The translations under genes were made by a program, and so were the position numbers. This document shows positions 42,307 to 54,175 of a DNA stretch of 64,000 bases, piece after piece. The notes under the pieces are model-generated. The model did no database searches. It was not told where the DNA came from and saw only the letters and a list, made by a program, of their open reading frames with translations. The stretch lies in assembly GCF_030271535.1 (NCBI RefSeq), contig NZ_JASCXJ010000004.1, forward strand, positions 124,001 to 188,000, given 5' to 3'. Each line of letters starts with the position of its first letter. Within the stretch, counting starts at the first letter, position 1. The DNA is from Nocardiopsis sp. ATB16-24. Its GTDB lineage: Bacteria; Actinomycetota; Actinomycetes; Streptosporangiales; Streptosporangiaceae.

Positions 42307-43680
42307 TCAAAGCGAGAAACGCAGCGTGAAGTGGTTCAGCGACCTGGGCAGCCCCGACGCGGGCAGTGGACCGCCCGCGTCCACACGGGTCGGTTCGCCT
42401 CCCCGGACCAGGGTGCGTAGGAAGAGGGAGATCATCAGCGGTACCGAGTCGATCCCCGCGCATACGGCGGGACCATGGCTGAAGGGCACCAGCCCCGGTT
42501 CGCGTTCGGCGCGTCCATCGAGCCAGATCTCGGGTTCGAACGTGTCGGCGTACGGAAGCCGGGAGGGGTCCCGGTGGAAGTAGGAGCTCAGGATCAGGAA
42601 GGCGGTGCCCGCCTCGAAGACCTCCTCCCGCCAGGAGGTCCGACGCGTGCTCTCCCGGATCACCATGAGGGTGGTCGGCCACAGCCGCACCGACTCGCGT
42701 ACCGTCGCGCGCAGAAGCGGCAGGTCGAGTCCCTCACGGTCCTCGATCTCCTCGCGTACCGCGTACGCCTTTGGGCTGAGCGAGGTCAACAACGCCAGGG
42801 AGCGGAAGGCGGCGATGGCGGCGGCGTCGAAGGCGAACAGCCAGTGCGCCACCTGGTCCTCCGGACGTAGGCCGGAGCCGTCCCCGGACCGTCCGGTGTG
42901 GGGGCACGTTCCCGCCGTCAGGCGTGCGGCGAGGGTGCCCGGTTCCGCGCGTTCGACGGCCGCACGGACCCGGTCGAGGAACTCGTCCGCGGTCGCACGC
43001 CGGGCGGGGGCCAGGTACGACCAGTTCGCGTGCGCACGCAGTGTGCCCAGCAGAGCGGTCATACGGTAGTCGTCCGCGGCGAAGGAGCCGAAGACCACGC
43101 GTCGGGCCATCGCGTGGAAGGAACGGGAGAACCGCGACCAGTCCAGCTCCTCTCCTCCACGCAGTGCCAGCGCCAGGGCGAGCGCCTCCTCGTCGGCGTG
43201 TGCGGCGAGGACGTCCCCGTCGGGGTGGATCGTCTGACCGGGGACCAGGGCGGTCTCGTTGGCCGCGCGCCGCCGCGGTCGGTTCTCGTGGTCGGAGATC
43301 AGGACGCCGTGGGGTTGGAAGTGCGCCAGCGCCCCGGTCTTCTCCCGCCCCCCGGGGGAGAACGGTTCGGGGGTCTGCTCCAGCAGCCGGCCCACGTCCT
43401 GTTCGGACAGCACCAACGCGGCCCGCCGCCCCGCCAGACGCAGTGGAAGCGGGTCGTCGCCGTGACGCTCGCGCATCTTTCGCAGGACCTCCGTCGCCTT
43501 GCGGTCGGCGTCCAGGGCGGCCAACAGCCCGCTCATCGCGGGGCGGCGTACGATCGCCCCCCGCGCCACCTGGGGCAACAGGACCGAGGTCAATACGCGC
43601 ACCGTCTCCGACGCGTCCAGGCGGCGCGCTCCGTGCGCCTGGTCCGCCTGCGCCTGCGTCTGTCGCCGTTGTCCGGGCAT
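42307..43680 (-). CDS. Cytochrome P450 with atypical I-helix
   Basis: A 457-residue P450. The ExxR motif is at residues 329-332 (RESVR), the heme loop is FSHGPAVCAG (heme-ligand C407), and PERF-like FEPEIWL precedes it. The I-helix segment reads AFDAAAIAAFR (about 283-293) where most P450s have an acid-Thr pair; no Thr is seen. Such P450s may use peroxide or a different proton route. It is the last gene of a minus-strand group after an ATP-grasp enzyme and a CocE hydrolase. The ATG follows GGGAG. Confidence 0.85.
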   Translation of the reverse strand: MPGQRRQTQAQADQAHGARRLDASETVRVLTSVLLPQVARGAIVRRPAMSGLLAALDADRKATEVLRKMRERHGDDPLPLRLAGRRAALVLSEQDVGRLLEQTPEPFSPGGREKTGALAHFQPHGVLISDHENRPRRRAANETALVPGQTIHPDGDVLAAHADEEALALALALRGGEELDWSRFSRSFHAMARRVVFGSFAADDYRMTALLGTLRAHANWSYLAPARRATADEFLDRVRAAVERAEPGTLAARLTAGTCPHTGRSGDGSGLRPEDQVAHWLFAFDAAAIAAFRSLALLTSLSPKAYAVREEIEDREGLDLPLLRATVRESVRLWPTTLMVIRESTRRTSWREEVFEAGTAFLILSSYFHRDPSRLPYADTFEPEIWLDGRAEREPGLVPFSHGPAVCAGIDSVPLMISLFLRTLVRGGEPTRVDAGGPLPASGLPRSLNHFTLRFSL

Positions 43681-43781
43681 CGGAACCGTTCTCCCTCGGT
43701 CGTTCCACCACATGTCTGAAAAGTCCTGGCGCCGGGGCGGGTCTCCCCACGACCCGCCCCGGCCTGGTCCTCGGCCGCCCG

Positions 43782-45806
43782 TCACAGGTGGTCGCGCGGC
43801 AGGGTCCTGCTCCATTCCCGGGAGAAGATCCGTTCCTCTCCCTCGTAGGCGTCGAGCGTCGCGTACACCCGGAAGTCGGTCTCGGAGCACTCCAGCACCG
43901 TGTGGGTCTCGGTCCGGGTGCTCCACCCGTCCCGGGCGAAGCGCATCGTCCACGAGGACCGACCCCGCGCCGACGTGAAGTCGCCGGCCACGGACTCGTA
44001 GAGCTCGTAGGCGCGCCGCCCCACGTCCAGGTCGATGTCGTCGAAGTGCAGGATCCCGCCGTCCTTGACGATCTCCAGGGACGAGTGGGTGTCCACCAGG
44101 TCGCGATGGACGGTCCAGCGGTGCTCGGGGCTCTCCCTCCGCGTGGTGGAGATCTCCGGGGCGGCCTCCGGTTCCTCGAAGGGGCGCGGATCGGGGTCCT
44201 CGCCCTCGGGGACCGGGCGTACCGGAAGCAGCAGCCTGCTGTTCTCCGGGTGCACGGTCATCAGGACCGGACGCGGCGGGGGCCAGGCCAGTGGCCAGTA
44301 GGAGGTGGACAACGACAGGCGGATCCGGTGGCCGGCGGGGAAGACCTGCGCGACGCCGTTCAGCGTCACCCTGACCCTGCACCGTTCGCCCGGCTCCACC
44401 TCCCGGGGGTGTTCGTGCCCGTCACGGTGGGTGAGGTTGAGCAGGCCGTAGGTCACGCGGGTGGCGCTGCCGTCGGGCGCGACGTCGACCAGACGCGCCG
44501 CGACCATGGCCACCGGTTCGGTGACCGACACGTCCAGCTCCACCTCCGGGGCGCCCAGGATCTCCACGTCCTCGGCCAGCACGTCGCTGTCGAAGACCAG
44601 GGAGCCGCCGTCCTCCTCACGCTGGTCGTAGGGCAGGTCCGGGGGAGCGTTGTAGGACGCCCACTTGCCCGCGAACTGACCCACCGTCAGCGGTGACTGC
44701 AAGGTCAGCGACTCGGCGCGCACGTCCTCTCCCGGACCGCCGATCCGGTACTTGGCCAGCGGGTGGGCGGTGTACTCCACCCCGGGGGAGGGCCACTCCT
44801 GTTCGCGTACCCACCGGCCCGGGCGCTCCTTGTAGGCGGTGGAGGGCGGAACGCTGTCCTGCATCCACGCCCACAACGACGGGCCGGCGTCGACGCCGTT
44901 GTCCACGCCCTTGAGCCAGTGGTCGAGCCAGCGCACGACCTCCTGGAGGTAGCCGATCGCCGGGCCCGGGGCGCCCATGTGGGGATAGCGGTGCGACCAA
45001 GGGCCGATGAGTCCCTGGGCGGGCGCCTCCAGGCTCTCCAGGAGACGGAAGACCGCGTTGGAGTAGCCGTCCGCCCAGCCGCTGGAGGCCAGGACGGGGC
45101 AGCGCACCTTCGAGTAGTCCTCCGACACCGACGCGTGCCGCCAGTAGTCGTCGCGCCGTTGGTGGCGCAGCCACTCCAGCACCCAGGGTTCGGTGGCCTC
45201 CAGCCGTTCACGCCACATCTGGCGCCAGGCGTCGCCGACCGTCGCGGGGTCGGGCGGGCAGGTCGCGGCCGAGAACATCGTTCCCGCCTCGGCGAGGTTG
45301 TCCGAGAGCAGGCAACCGCCCATGTAGTGGAAGTCGTCGCCGTAACGGTCGTCGGTGAAGGAGCTGATGATGATCGTGCCGAGGCTGGGGGGCTGCCTCG
45401 CGGCCACCTGGAGCGCGGCGAACCCTCCCCAGGACAACCCCATCATGCTGGTCTGTCCGTCGCACCAGGGCTGCTCGGCCAGCCAGGCCAGGATCTCCTC
45501 GGCGTCCAGCTGCTCGCGTTCGAGGTACTCGTCGGTGAGCACGCCCTCGGAGTCGCCCGTCCCGCGCAGGTCCACGCGGACGCAGGCGTAGCCGTGACCG
45601 GCGATGTAGGGGTGGTGCATGGAGTCGCGTACGGCGGTCAGGTCGCGTCTGCGATAGGGGATGTACTCCAGGACCGCGGGGACCGGGGTCACGTCGGAAG
45701 AGGTCGCCCGCCACACCCGGGCGGCCAGGCGCACGCCGTCCGACATGGGGATCCACACGTGTTCCTCGGTGTGGACCGTGTGCGGCAGGTTCTTGACCAC
45801 GTGCAT
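43782..45806 (-). CDS. CocE/NonD-family (S15-like) hydrolase
   Basis: A 674-residue serine hydrolase of the X-Pro dipeptidyl-peptidase/cocaine-esterase family. The N-terminal alpha/beta hydrolase domain holds the nucleophile S125 in GLSWGG and the oxyanion Tyr region EYIPYRRRD. The C-terminal jelly-roll (about residues 390-540) is typical of the family. About 100 extra C-terminal residues follow. Substrates of the family include amides, esters and acylated peptides. It lies 15 bases after the ATP-grasp gene. Confidence 0.87.
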   Translation of the reverse strand: MHVVKNLPHTVHTEEHVWIPMSDGVRLAARVWRATSSDVTPVPAVLEYIPYRRRDLTAVRDSMHHPYIAGHGYACVRVDLRGTGDSEGVLTDEYLEREQLDAEEILAWLAEQPWCDGQTSMMGLSWGGFAALQVAARQPPSLGTIIISSFTDDRYGDDFHYMGGCLLSDNLAEAGTMFSAATCPPDPATVGDAWRQMWRERLEATEPWVLEWLRHQRRDDYWRHASVSEDYSKVRCPVLASSGWADGYSNAVFRLLESLEAPAQGLIGPWSHRYPHMGAPGPAIGYLQEVVRWLDHWLKGVDNGVDAGPSLWAWMQDSVPPSTAYKERPGRWVREQEWPSPGVEYTAHPLAKYRIGGPGEDVRAESLTLQSPLTVGQFAGKWASYNAPPDLPYDQREEDGGSLVFDSDVLAEDVEILGAPEVELDVSVTEPVAMVAARLVDVAPDGSATRVTYGLLNLTHRDGHEHPREVEPGERCRVRVTLNGVAQVFPAGHRIRLSLSTSYWPLAWPPPRPVLMTVHPENSRLLLPVRPVPEGEDPDPRPFEEPEAAPEISTTRRESPEHRWTVHRDLVDTHSSLEIVKDGGILHFDDIDLDVGRRAYELYESVAGDFTSARGRSSWTMRFARDGWSTRTETHTVLECSETDFRVYATLDAYEGEERIFSREWSRTLPRDHL

Positions 45807-45821
45807 GGACCGGCTCCTCCT

Positions 45822-47126
45822 CTAGTGTTCGGTGAGCTTGTCGGAGGGGCCGTCGACCTCCTCGAACTCGAACTTGAGTGCTTCCACGCAGCGCTCGTAC
45901 TTGGCCCTCATCTCGGTCTCGTCCTCGGCGCCGATGACGATCTTGGCGAGTTCGTAGCTGTAGCTGTCCTGGGCCTGGAGCCGGGAGAGCCGCTCACCCT
46001 CCCGGGGAACGATCGTGATCTTCACGCCGGGCAGGGACTCCTCCAGTCCCGCCACCTCCTCCGCAGTGGGGACGCGTCGGACCACGCCGTCGTCGAAGCG
46101 CCGGTAGTACCACTCCGCCGCCACCCGGAACTCACCGCGGGCGTCGGAGGGCAGGGCCGGGTCCTGCCCGAAGGCCAGCCGCAGCATGCGTTCGTGGTTG
46201 GAGATGCCGTCCACCATCTCGAAGAGCTCGGCGTGGGACTGGGAGTGGCGGGTGTTGATCTCCAGGACGTTGAGACCGTCCTCGACCGGGTCGTGGAAGA
46301 ACTCGATGCTGAAGGTGGCGTTGTCGATGCCCATGTGCCCGATGGTCTCGACCGCCACCTCACGCATGCGCCGGCACACCTCCTCGGGAAGCTCCGAGGG
46401 GTACTGGTGGCGCAGGAACACCGAGCTGCCGGGGTAGTCGACCGAGTCCAGGACTCCGTAGACCACGACCTCGCCCTTGTACACGTAACCTTCGACCGCG
46501 ACCTGGACCCCGTGCAGGGCCGCCTCCGCCAGGGCCGTGCTTCCGCCCACGGAGGAGACCTCCTCGGGCAGGTCGACGCGAGCCAGGATCTGCTCGAAGG
46601 GGCGTCCGATGCGGTCGACGCCTTGGCGCAGGCGTGCCACGGCCGCGTGGAAGGTCTCGTCGTCGTCGACGCGGTAGGCGAGTTCGGAGGAGGCCGACTT
46701 CACCGGCTTGAGCCACATGGGGTAGTCGACGTTCTTGGGGGGAGAGGGGTGGTCCTCGTTCAGGTCCACGAGCGCGAAGGGCGGGTACTCGTCGATGACC
46801 TCGCTTTGCAGCAGCCTGCTCCAGTACTTGTGCTCACACCTGACGAAGGACTCCAGGGAGGAGGAGGGGAGTCCGCGGCGGGAGCACAGGATGGGTACGA
46901 GCAGGGTGACAGGGAAGTCCCAGTAGCCGACGACGGCGTCGACGCTGCCGTCGAAGTCGTCCAGGATCCTCTCGGCCTTGGTCAGTAACTCCTCGATGTC
47001 CACCTCGCCGACCTGGAGTTCCTCCAGGGTCAACAGTTGGTGGAATCGGCAGTTCTGTCCGGTCGGCGTCCTGCGCAGAATCGGCAGGTTACGTTCGTCC
47101 AGGCCGATCACGAACACGTTCTTCAC
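45822..47126 (-). CDS. ATP-grasp domain ligase
   Basis: A 434-residue protein. An N-terminal ~100-residue pre-grasp domain is followed by an ATP-grasp domain with MWLKPVKSASSELAY as the lysine loop, EGYVYKGEVVVYGVLDSV, and the metal-binding EINTRHSQSHAELFE. Such enzymes join a carboxylate to an amine through acyl phosphate. The acceptor cannot be predicted. The GTG start follows GAGG. It is first of three minus-strand genes with a hydrolase and a P450. Confidence 0.82.
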   Translation of the reverse strand: MKNVFVIGLDERNLPILRRTPTGQNCRFHQLLTLEELQVGEVDIEELLTKAERILDDFDGSVDAVVGYWDFPVTLLVPILCSRRGLPSSSLESFVRCEHKYWSRLLQSEVIDEYPPFALVDLNEDHPSPPKNVDYPMWLKPVKSASSELAYRVDDDETFHAAVARLRQGVDRIGRPFEQILARVDLPEEVSSVGGSTALAEAALHGVQVAVEGYVYKGEVVVYGVLDSVDYPGSSVFLRHQYPSELPEEVCRRMREVAVETIGHMGIDNATFSIEFFHDPVEDGLNVLEINTRHSQSHAELFEMVDGISNHERMLRLAFGQDPALPSDARGEFRVAAEWYYRRFDDGVVRRVPTAEEVAGLEESLPGVKITIVPREGERLSRLQAQDSYSYELAKIVIGAEDETEMRAKYERCVEALKFEFEEVDGPSDKLTEH

Positions 47127-47420
47127 TATCTTCGCCTCACCATTCTCGTCATAGGACCGTGATGTTCGGGGGTACAGGTGCGCCTACCCGTGCCCCCGAC
47201 GTCAAACCGAGGGGAGAGACAGGCCACTCTCCTCCGCGCAGGGGCGTCCCGACACCGTGTGCGCGACCGCATCGGGCCGGCTCGGCGGGCCCGTTCCGTA
47301 CGGGGAGGACCCGGCCCCACCGTCCTTGGGGACCGGCACCCACCTGCTGTTTCGTGCCCGCGGTCACGGGTAGCTGTGCCCCTACATCCCGACTCCGGCG
47401 AAAAACAGGAGTGAACGTCG

Positions 47421-47777
47421 ATGCACGATGAGAGCACACCCCCGATCGAGGGCTATGAGGGGCTTCCGATCGCCACGCTTCAGCACCGCGTCCGCTCACT
47501 CGACACCGAGCAGATGAGGCGGCTCATCGGCTATGAGGAACAGCACGCCAATCGGACCGGGGTCCTGGAGTTGCTGCGCAACCGGCTGCACTCCCTGGAG
47601 GAGGGGGCCGAACCCTCGGAGGGGTCGCAGGAGTTCCAGCCCGAACGCCCCGGACCGCCGACCGGAGGCTCACCGGTGAGCGCCGACACGGCCGCCCCGG
47701 CGTCGAGTCCGCCTCCGCAGGGGGTGCCCAACCAGCCCGCCAAGCCCAAGGGCGACTACCAGCCCGGCGGCCAGTGA
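47421..47777 (+). CDS. Small conserved hypothetical protein with Pro-rich tail
   Basis: A 118-residue protein. The first 55 residues (YEGLPIATLQHRVRSLDTEQMRRLIGYEEQHANRTGVLELL) form a helical domain common in actinobacteria and unnamed to me. The tail is Pro/Gly/Ser-rich and probably disordered. The ATG follows AGGAG at ten bases. A DUF2267 gene follows. Confidence 0.7.
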   Translation: MHDESTPPIEGYEGLPIATLQHRVRSLDTEQMRRLIGYEEQHANRTGVLELLRNRLHSLEEGAEPSEGSQEFQPERPGPPTGGSPVSADTAAPASSPPPQGVPNQPAKPKGDYQPGGQ

Positions 47778-47872
47778 AGTGACCGGCCGTCGCGGCCCGC
47801 GCGGGTGACACGGGCCGCTCCCGGCGGCCTCGCCCTCCGTGGGTCCGCGGCGGTGGCAGAAGGGAGAGGACC

Positions 47873-48277
47873 ATGCAGCACGACGCCTTCATCGGACAGG
47901 TACAGGCACGCGCGCACCTGCACAGCAGAGGCGCGGCGGAGGAGGCCACGAGGGCCACGCTGGAGACTCTCGCCGAACGGGTCGATCCCGGTCTCGGGGA
48001 GGACCTCGCCGCCCAGTTGCCGCGTGAGATCGGCGAGAACATGCTCCGGGTGACCCGTCAGACGAAGCAGGGGCCGGGCGCCGAGAGTTTCGACCAGGAG
48101 GAGTTCCTCAGCAGGGTGGCCCAGCGTTCGCACAGCGACCCGCCCCAGGCCTCGCACAACGCCCGCGCGGTGTTCGAACTCCTCGACGAGGCCACCACCG
48201 GGGGCGTCATGGACCGGGTCCGTCAGGCCCTGCCCCAGGACCTGAGGCAGCTCGCCACGCAGGGCAGCGAAGGCTGA
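47873..48277 (+). CDS. DUF2267-domain protein
   Basis: A 134-residue helical protein. The pattern ATLETLAERVDPGLGEDLAAQLP and the second copy-like RQALPQDLRQLA match the DUF2267 family, whose function is unknown. It has no signal or membrane segment. The ATG follows GGAGAGG. Confidence 0.82.
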   Translation: MQHDAFIGQVQARAHLHSRGAAEEATRATLETLAERVDPGLGEDLAAQLPREIGENMLRVTRQTKQGPGAESFDQEEFLSRVAQRSHSDPPQASHNARAVFELLDEATTGGVMDRVRQALPQDLRQLATQGSEG

Positions 48278-48432
48278 CGCCGTAGGCGCCCGCACACGTG
48301 GACGACAAGGGCGGGGCGGATCCCACTGTCCGGGACCGCACCCGCCCGTGCCCGGACGTGTACGGTTTTCGCCCGCTCACCATGGGTAGCCGTAGGCCCA
48401 GATCCCTCGACCGTTCTACGAACAGGAGCGAC

Positions 48433-48492
48433 ATGGCAGTGCCATCGACCATGCGCCGAGTCTTCGGCCATGACGGACGGGGCGACCGATGA
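48433..48492 (+). CDS. 19-residue upstream ORF coupled to the SDR gene
   Basis: ATG with an ideal AGGAG four bases upstream opens a frame of 19 codons (MAVPSTMRRVFGHDGRGDR). Its TGA overlaps the ATG of the SDR gene (ATGA). The SDR start itself has no good ribosome binding site, so its translation probably depends on this upstream ORF. Confidence 0.5.
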   Translation: MAVPSTMRRVFGHDGRGDR

Positions 48493-49634
48493 CCCGCGCG
48501 AAGACGTCCCTGGCCCTGGCGGCGGCGGGTTGGGCGATGTCACGGCTCCGCCGCAGGAACGAACCCGCCCCCGACCACCGCCGGGGAGACGGGACCGCCG
48601 CCTGGGCCCTGGCGGGCGCCGCGCTGGGAGTCGGTGCCGCGGCGATGGGCACGGGCCCGTACACCGCCAGGCTGACCGGCAAGGTCGCGCTGATCACCGG
48701 CGGCTCTCGCGGTCTCGGTCTACAGATGGCACGCGAGTTCGGCTCGCGCGGCGCGTCCGTCGTCATCTGCGCGCGCGACCGCGCGGAGCTGGACCGGGCG
48801 GTGGCGGACCTGGAGACACGGGGAGTGCGTGCGCACGGGATCCAGTGCGACGTCCGTGACGCCGACCGTGTGCCGGACCTGGTGGAGGAGGCCGTCGGGG
48901 TCTTCGGACGTTTGGACTTCGTCGTCAACAACGCGGGCATCATCCAGGTCGGGCCGCAGGACTCCTTCTCCGAAAGGCACTTTCGCGACGCGATGGAGAC
49001 GATGTTCTGGGCGCCGCTGCGCATCTCCCGGGCCGCGCTCGGCCCGTTGGAGGCCACGGGGGGTTCCCTGGTCAACATCACCTCGATCGGCGGCCACCTG
49101 AGCGTGCCGCACCTGCTGCCCTACTCCTGCGCCAAGTTCGCCGAGGTCGCCCTCTCGGAGGGATTGGCCGCCGAGGTCGCCGGCAGGAACGTGCGGGTCA
49201 CCACGGTGGTGCCGGGGCTGATGCGCACGGGTTCCCACAAGGCCGCCGTGTTCTCCGGCGTTCCCGAACGCGAGTACACCTGGTTCTCCTTGAGCGCCGG
49301 TCTGCCGCTGATCTCGGTCAACGCCGAGCGCGCGGCCCGCCGGATCGTGGAGTCGGCCGCACGGGGACGCGGCTACGTGGTGCTCACACCGCTGGCCAGG
49401 GCGGTCATCGCCGCGCGGGGGCTGAGCCCCGCCCTGCTCCAGAACGCCATGGGCGTGATGAACAGGGTGTTGCCCGCCTCGTCGGGGGAGACGCGGGAAA
49501 AGCCCGGAAGTCGGGCGGACGGGGGCGCGGTCAACCGCGCGCTCAAGGTGGTCACCGGGCTCAACGAGCGTGCGAGCAGGCGCCTGAACCAGGGGCCGCG
49601 AGGAGAGGGACCGCACGAGGAGAGACCCGCCTGA
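48489..49634 (+). CDS. SDR-family oxidoreductase with N-terminal hydrophobic segment
   Basis: A 381-residue short-chain dehydrogenase. Residues 1-60 contain a hydrophobic segment (about 36-54) that could be a membrane anchor. The Rossmann motif is TGGSRGLG, NNAGI follows, and the active site is YSCAK with the catalytic Ser in NITSIGG. The C-terminal ~100 residues extend past the usual family end. The substrate is unknown. Its start overlaps the 19-codon ORF. Confidence 0.85.
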   Translation: MTRAKTSLALAAAGWAMSRLRRRNEPAPDHRRGDGTAAWALAGAALGVGAAAMGTGPYTARLTGKVALITGGSRGLGLQMAREFGSRGASVVICARDRAELDRAVADLETRGVRAHGIQCDVRDADRVPDLVEEAVGVFGRLDFVVNNAGIIQVGPQDSFSERHFRDAMETMFWAPLRISRAALGPLEATGGSLVNITSIGGHLSVPHLLPYSCAKFAEVALSEGLAAEVAGRNVRVTTVVPGLMRTGSHKAAVFSGVPEREYTWFSLSAGLPLISVNAERAARRIVESAARGRGYVVLTPLARAVIAARGLSPALLQNAMGVMNRVLPASSGETREKPGSRADGGAVNRALKVVTGLNERASRRLNQGPRGEGPHEERPA

Positions 49635-49696
49635 CCCCGCCTCCCGCGAGGGGGTACGAGGGCGGACACGCACGACGGCGAACGGGGGAGCGGTAC

Positions 49697-50662
49697 GTGA
49701 CGCGTTTCGGATATTTTCTCGCCACCGAGGAGCACGGGCCCCGGGAACTGGTCCGCCAGGCACAGGGCGCGGAGGCGGCGGGGTTCGACGCCCTGTGGAT
49801 CTCCGACCACTACCACCCCTGGCTGGACTCCCAAGGGCAGAGCCCGTTCGTGTGGTCGGTGGTCGGCGCGATCGGACAGGTGACGTCCCTGCCGGTCACC
49901 ACGGCCGTGACCTGCCCGATCATGCGCGTGCACCCGGCGGTGGTGGCGCAGGCCGCCGCGACCGCGGCGGTGATGGTCAGGGGCGGGTTCACCCTGGGCG
50001 TGGGCACCGGCGAAGCACTCAACGAGCACATCCTCGGCCTTGCCTGGCCGCCCGCCTCCCGGCGCCTGTCGATGCTGGAGGAGGCCCTGGAGGTGATGCG
50101 CAAGCTGTGGACCGGAAAACTCGTCACCCACCGCGGCGAGCACTACGAGGTCGACACCGCACGCCTGTACACGTTGCCGGAGGAACCGCCGAAGGTCTAC
50201 ATGTCCGCGTTCGGCCCCAAAGCGCTCGGTCTGGCCGCGCGGGAGGCGGACGGCCTGATCCAGGTGGCGCCCGCCGAGGAGGCCGTCGAGTCCTTCCGGG
50301 ACAAGGGCGGCGAGGGCAAACCCGTCCAGGGCGGGCTCAAGGTCTGCTGGGCGCCCAGTGAGGAGGAGGCCCGCAGGGTGGCCCATCACAGATGGCCCAA
50401 CGAGGCGCTGACGGGCGAGGCACCCCAACTGCTGCCCCTGCCACGTCACTTCGAACAGCTCACCGACGGTCTGGTCACCGAACAGATGGTGGCCGACGAG
50501 ATCGCCTGCGGTCCCGACCCGGAGGTGCACGTGGCGGCGATCAGACCGTACCTGGAGGCCGGTGTGGACGAGGTCTACGTCTGCCAGGTCGGCGACGACC
50601 AGGAGGGCTTCTTCGAGTTCTACGCCGACGAGGTCCTGCCACGGCTGCGAGCCGAGGCGTGA
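49697..50662 (+). CDS. F420-dependent LLM-class oxidoreductase
   Basis: A 321-residue luciferase-like TIM-barrel protein, close in pattern to F420-dependent glucose-6-phosphate dehydrogenase relatives: ISDHYHPW, TCPIMRVHPAVVAQAAAT, LGVGTGEALNEHI, and a late SAFGPKALGLAAREADGLI. These enzymes move hydride between F420 and an unknown substrate. The GTG follows GGGGGAG. It ends 55 bases before the proline-rich small ORF. Confidence 0.9.
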   Translation: MTRFGYFLATEEHGPRELVRQAQGAEAAGFDALWISDHYHPWLDSQGQSPFVWSVVGAIGQVTSLPVTTAVTCPIMRVHPAVVAQAAATAAVMVRGGFTLGVGTGEALNEHILGLAWPPASRRLSMLEEALEVMRKLWTGKLVTHRGEHYEVDTARLYTLPEEPPKVYMSAFGPKALGLAAREADGLIQVAPAEEAVESFRDKGGEGKPVQGGLKVCWAPSEEEARRVAHHRWPNEALTGEAPQLLPLPRHFEQLTDGLVTEQMVADEIACGPDPEVHVAAIRPYLEAGVDEVYVCQVGDDQEGFFEFYADEVLPRLRAEA

Positions 50663-50717
50663 ACCCCGTACGGCGTGCGGACGCCCGCGTCCACGCGCCG
50701 TCCAGTGAGGAGGAAGC

Positions 50718-50894
50718 ATGTACGCCCGTAACCGTGACGGGGTGTCGCGGCAGCCCGATCCGATGCCGCCGGACCCGTTCCCTCCGGCGCCGATGCCGCC
50801 GCCCCCGCCCGAACCCGAACCCACGCCCGAGCCTCCCGGCCCCGGGCCGCTCCCCGAACCGCCCGGGCCCGAGCCCGAACCCCAACCGGTCTGA
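50718..50894 (+). CDS. Proline-rich small protein (58 residues)
   Basis: The ATG has an excellent GAGGAGGAAGC. After MYARNRDGVSRQ the product consists almost entirely of Pro, Glu, Gly and Met in PEPEP-like repeats, ending EPQPV. The frame is closed by TGA at 50892-50894. Low complexity makes the call uncertain, but the initiation signal and the position after the F420 gene support it. Confidence 0.5.
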   Translation: MYARNRDGVSRQPDPMPPDPFPPAPMPPPPPEPEPTPEPPGPGPLPEPPGPEPEPQPV

Positions 50895-51407
50895 GAGTCC
50901 CTCGCCCGAGGACGTGGGCCCCGCCCGGACGACACCGGCGCCCGTGGATCGTCTCGGCGCCCTGCCGGTGAGGTCCGCCCCCGTCGCTCGGGTGCACCGG
51001 GGCACTCGGTGGGCTCGCCTCCCACACGCCTCCGGCGACGCCGGACGGTCTCGGTGTCGGCCCATGAGGGGCGGGCGGAGTGACGCCCGCCCCTCATACG
51101 GGCGATGCCGCGCCCCGTCCGGGGCCTACATGTACTCGGGGTATCGGGCGGACGTGCGCGGGTGACGTCGGCGAGGGGCGCCCCCGAGAGAGTGAGAGCA
51201 GCCTCCACGGCGGACACCGTCGGCGCGGCCGTGTTCGGCGCCGTGGTCCTTTCCCTCTCCCGGCGAGAGCCGGGGCCCGCCCGGTCGACGCCATCGAAAG
51301 CCGTCCGTATGGGTCGCCGAACGGAGGTGAGCGAAAGGAGCGGCGGAGGGCCGAGACCACCGCCCGGGGCGCGGTGTTCCTTCCCGGGCGGTGGCCGTCC
51401 TCGCGGC
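50895..51407. other. Intergenic region between convergent genes
   Basis: About 510 bases with one strong terminator (51064-51097). The remaining open frames are Arg/Pro/Gly-rich shadows without ribosome binding sites. Confidence 0.4.
51064..51097. terminator. Strong terminator hairpin
   Basis: ATGAGGGGCGGGCG and CGCCCGCCCCTCAT form a perfect 14-bp stem with a 6-base loop between convergent genes. Confidence 0.85.
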
Positions 51408-53900
<2,493 letters not shown>

Positions 53901-53935
53901 CTCGTCCGGACCCCCGTGCTCGCGGTAGTGACTCG

Positions 53936-53950
53936 TTCACCATAAGTGAA
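53936..53950. promoter_or_regulatory. Inverted repeat upstream of the clp gene
   Basis: TTCAC-CATAA-GTGAA is a perfect 5-5-5 dyad 35 bp upstream of the clp start at 53900. It loosely resembles ClgR-type sites (TTCGC-N5-GCGAA). It is probably the operator of this stress gene; the regulator is unknown. Confidence 0.4.
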
Positions 53951-54175
53951 TGGCCTTCGATCGGTCGGGAGCCGCTGCGGTGTGGGACGGCGCATGTCCG
54001 CACAGGAGGGCCCCGGGCGGAGTCGAGGCCGTGCGGCCCCGAGCCCCGCCCCGCCCGCTACCCGGCTCGGCGCGTGGGTAACACCGTGGGTCGGACGGAG
54101 GTCCCGGTGGTCGGGGGCTTCCAGAATGCGAGACGCGCTGGTCGGCTGTTGATACGAGGTGCTAGCCTCATGATC

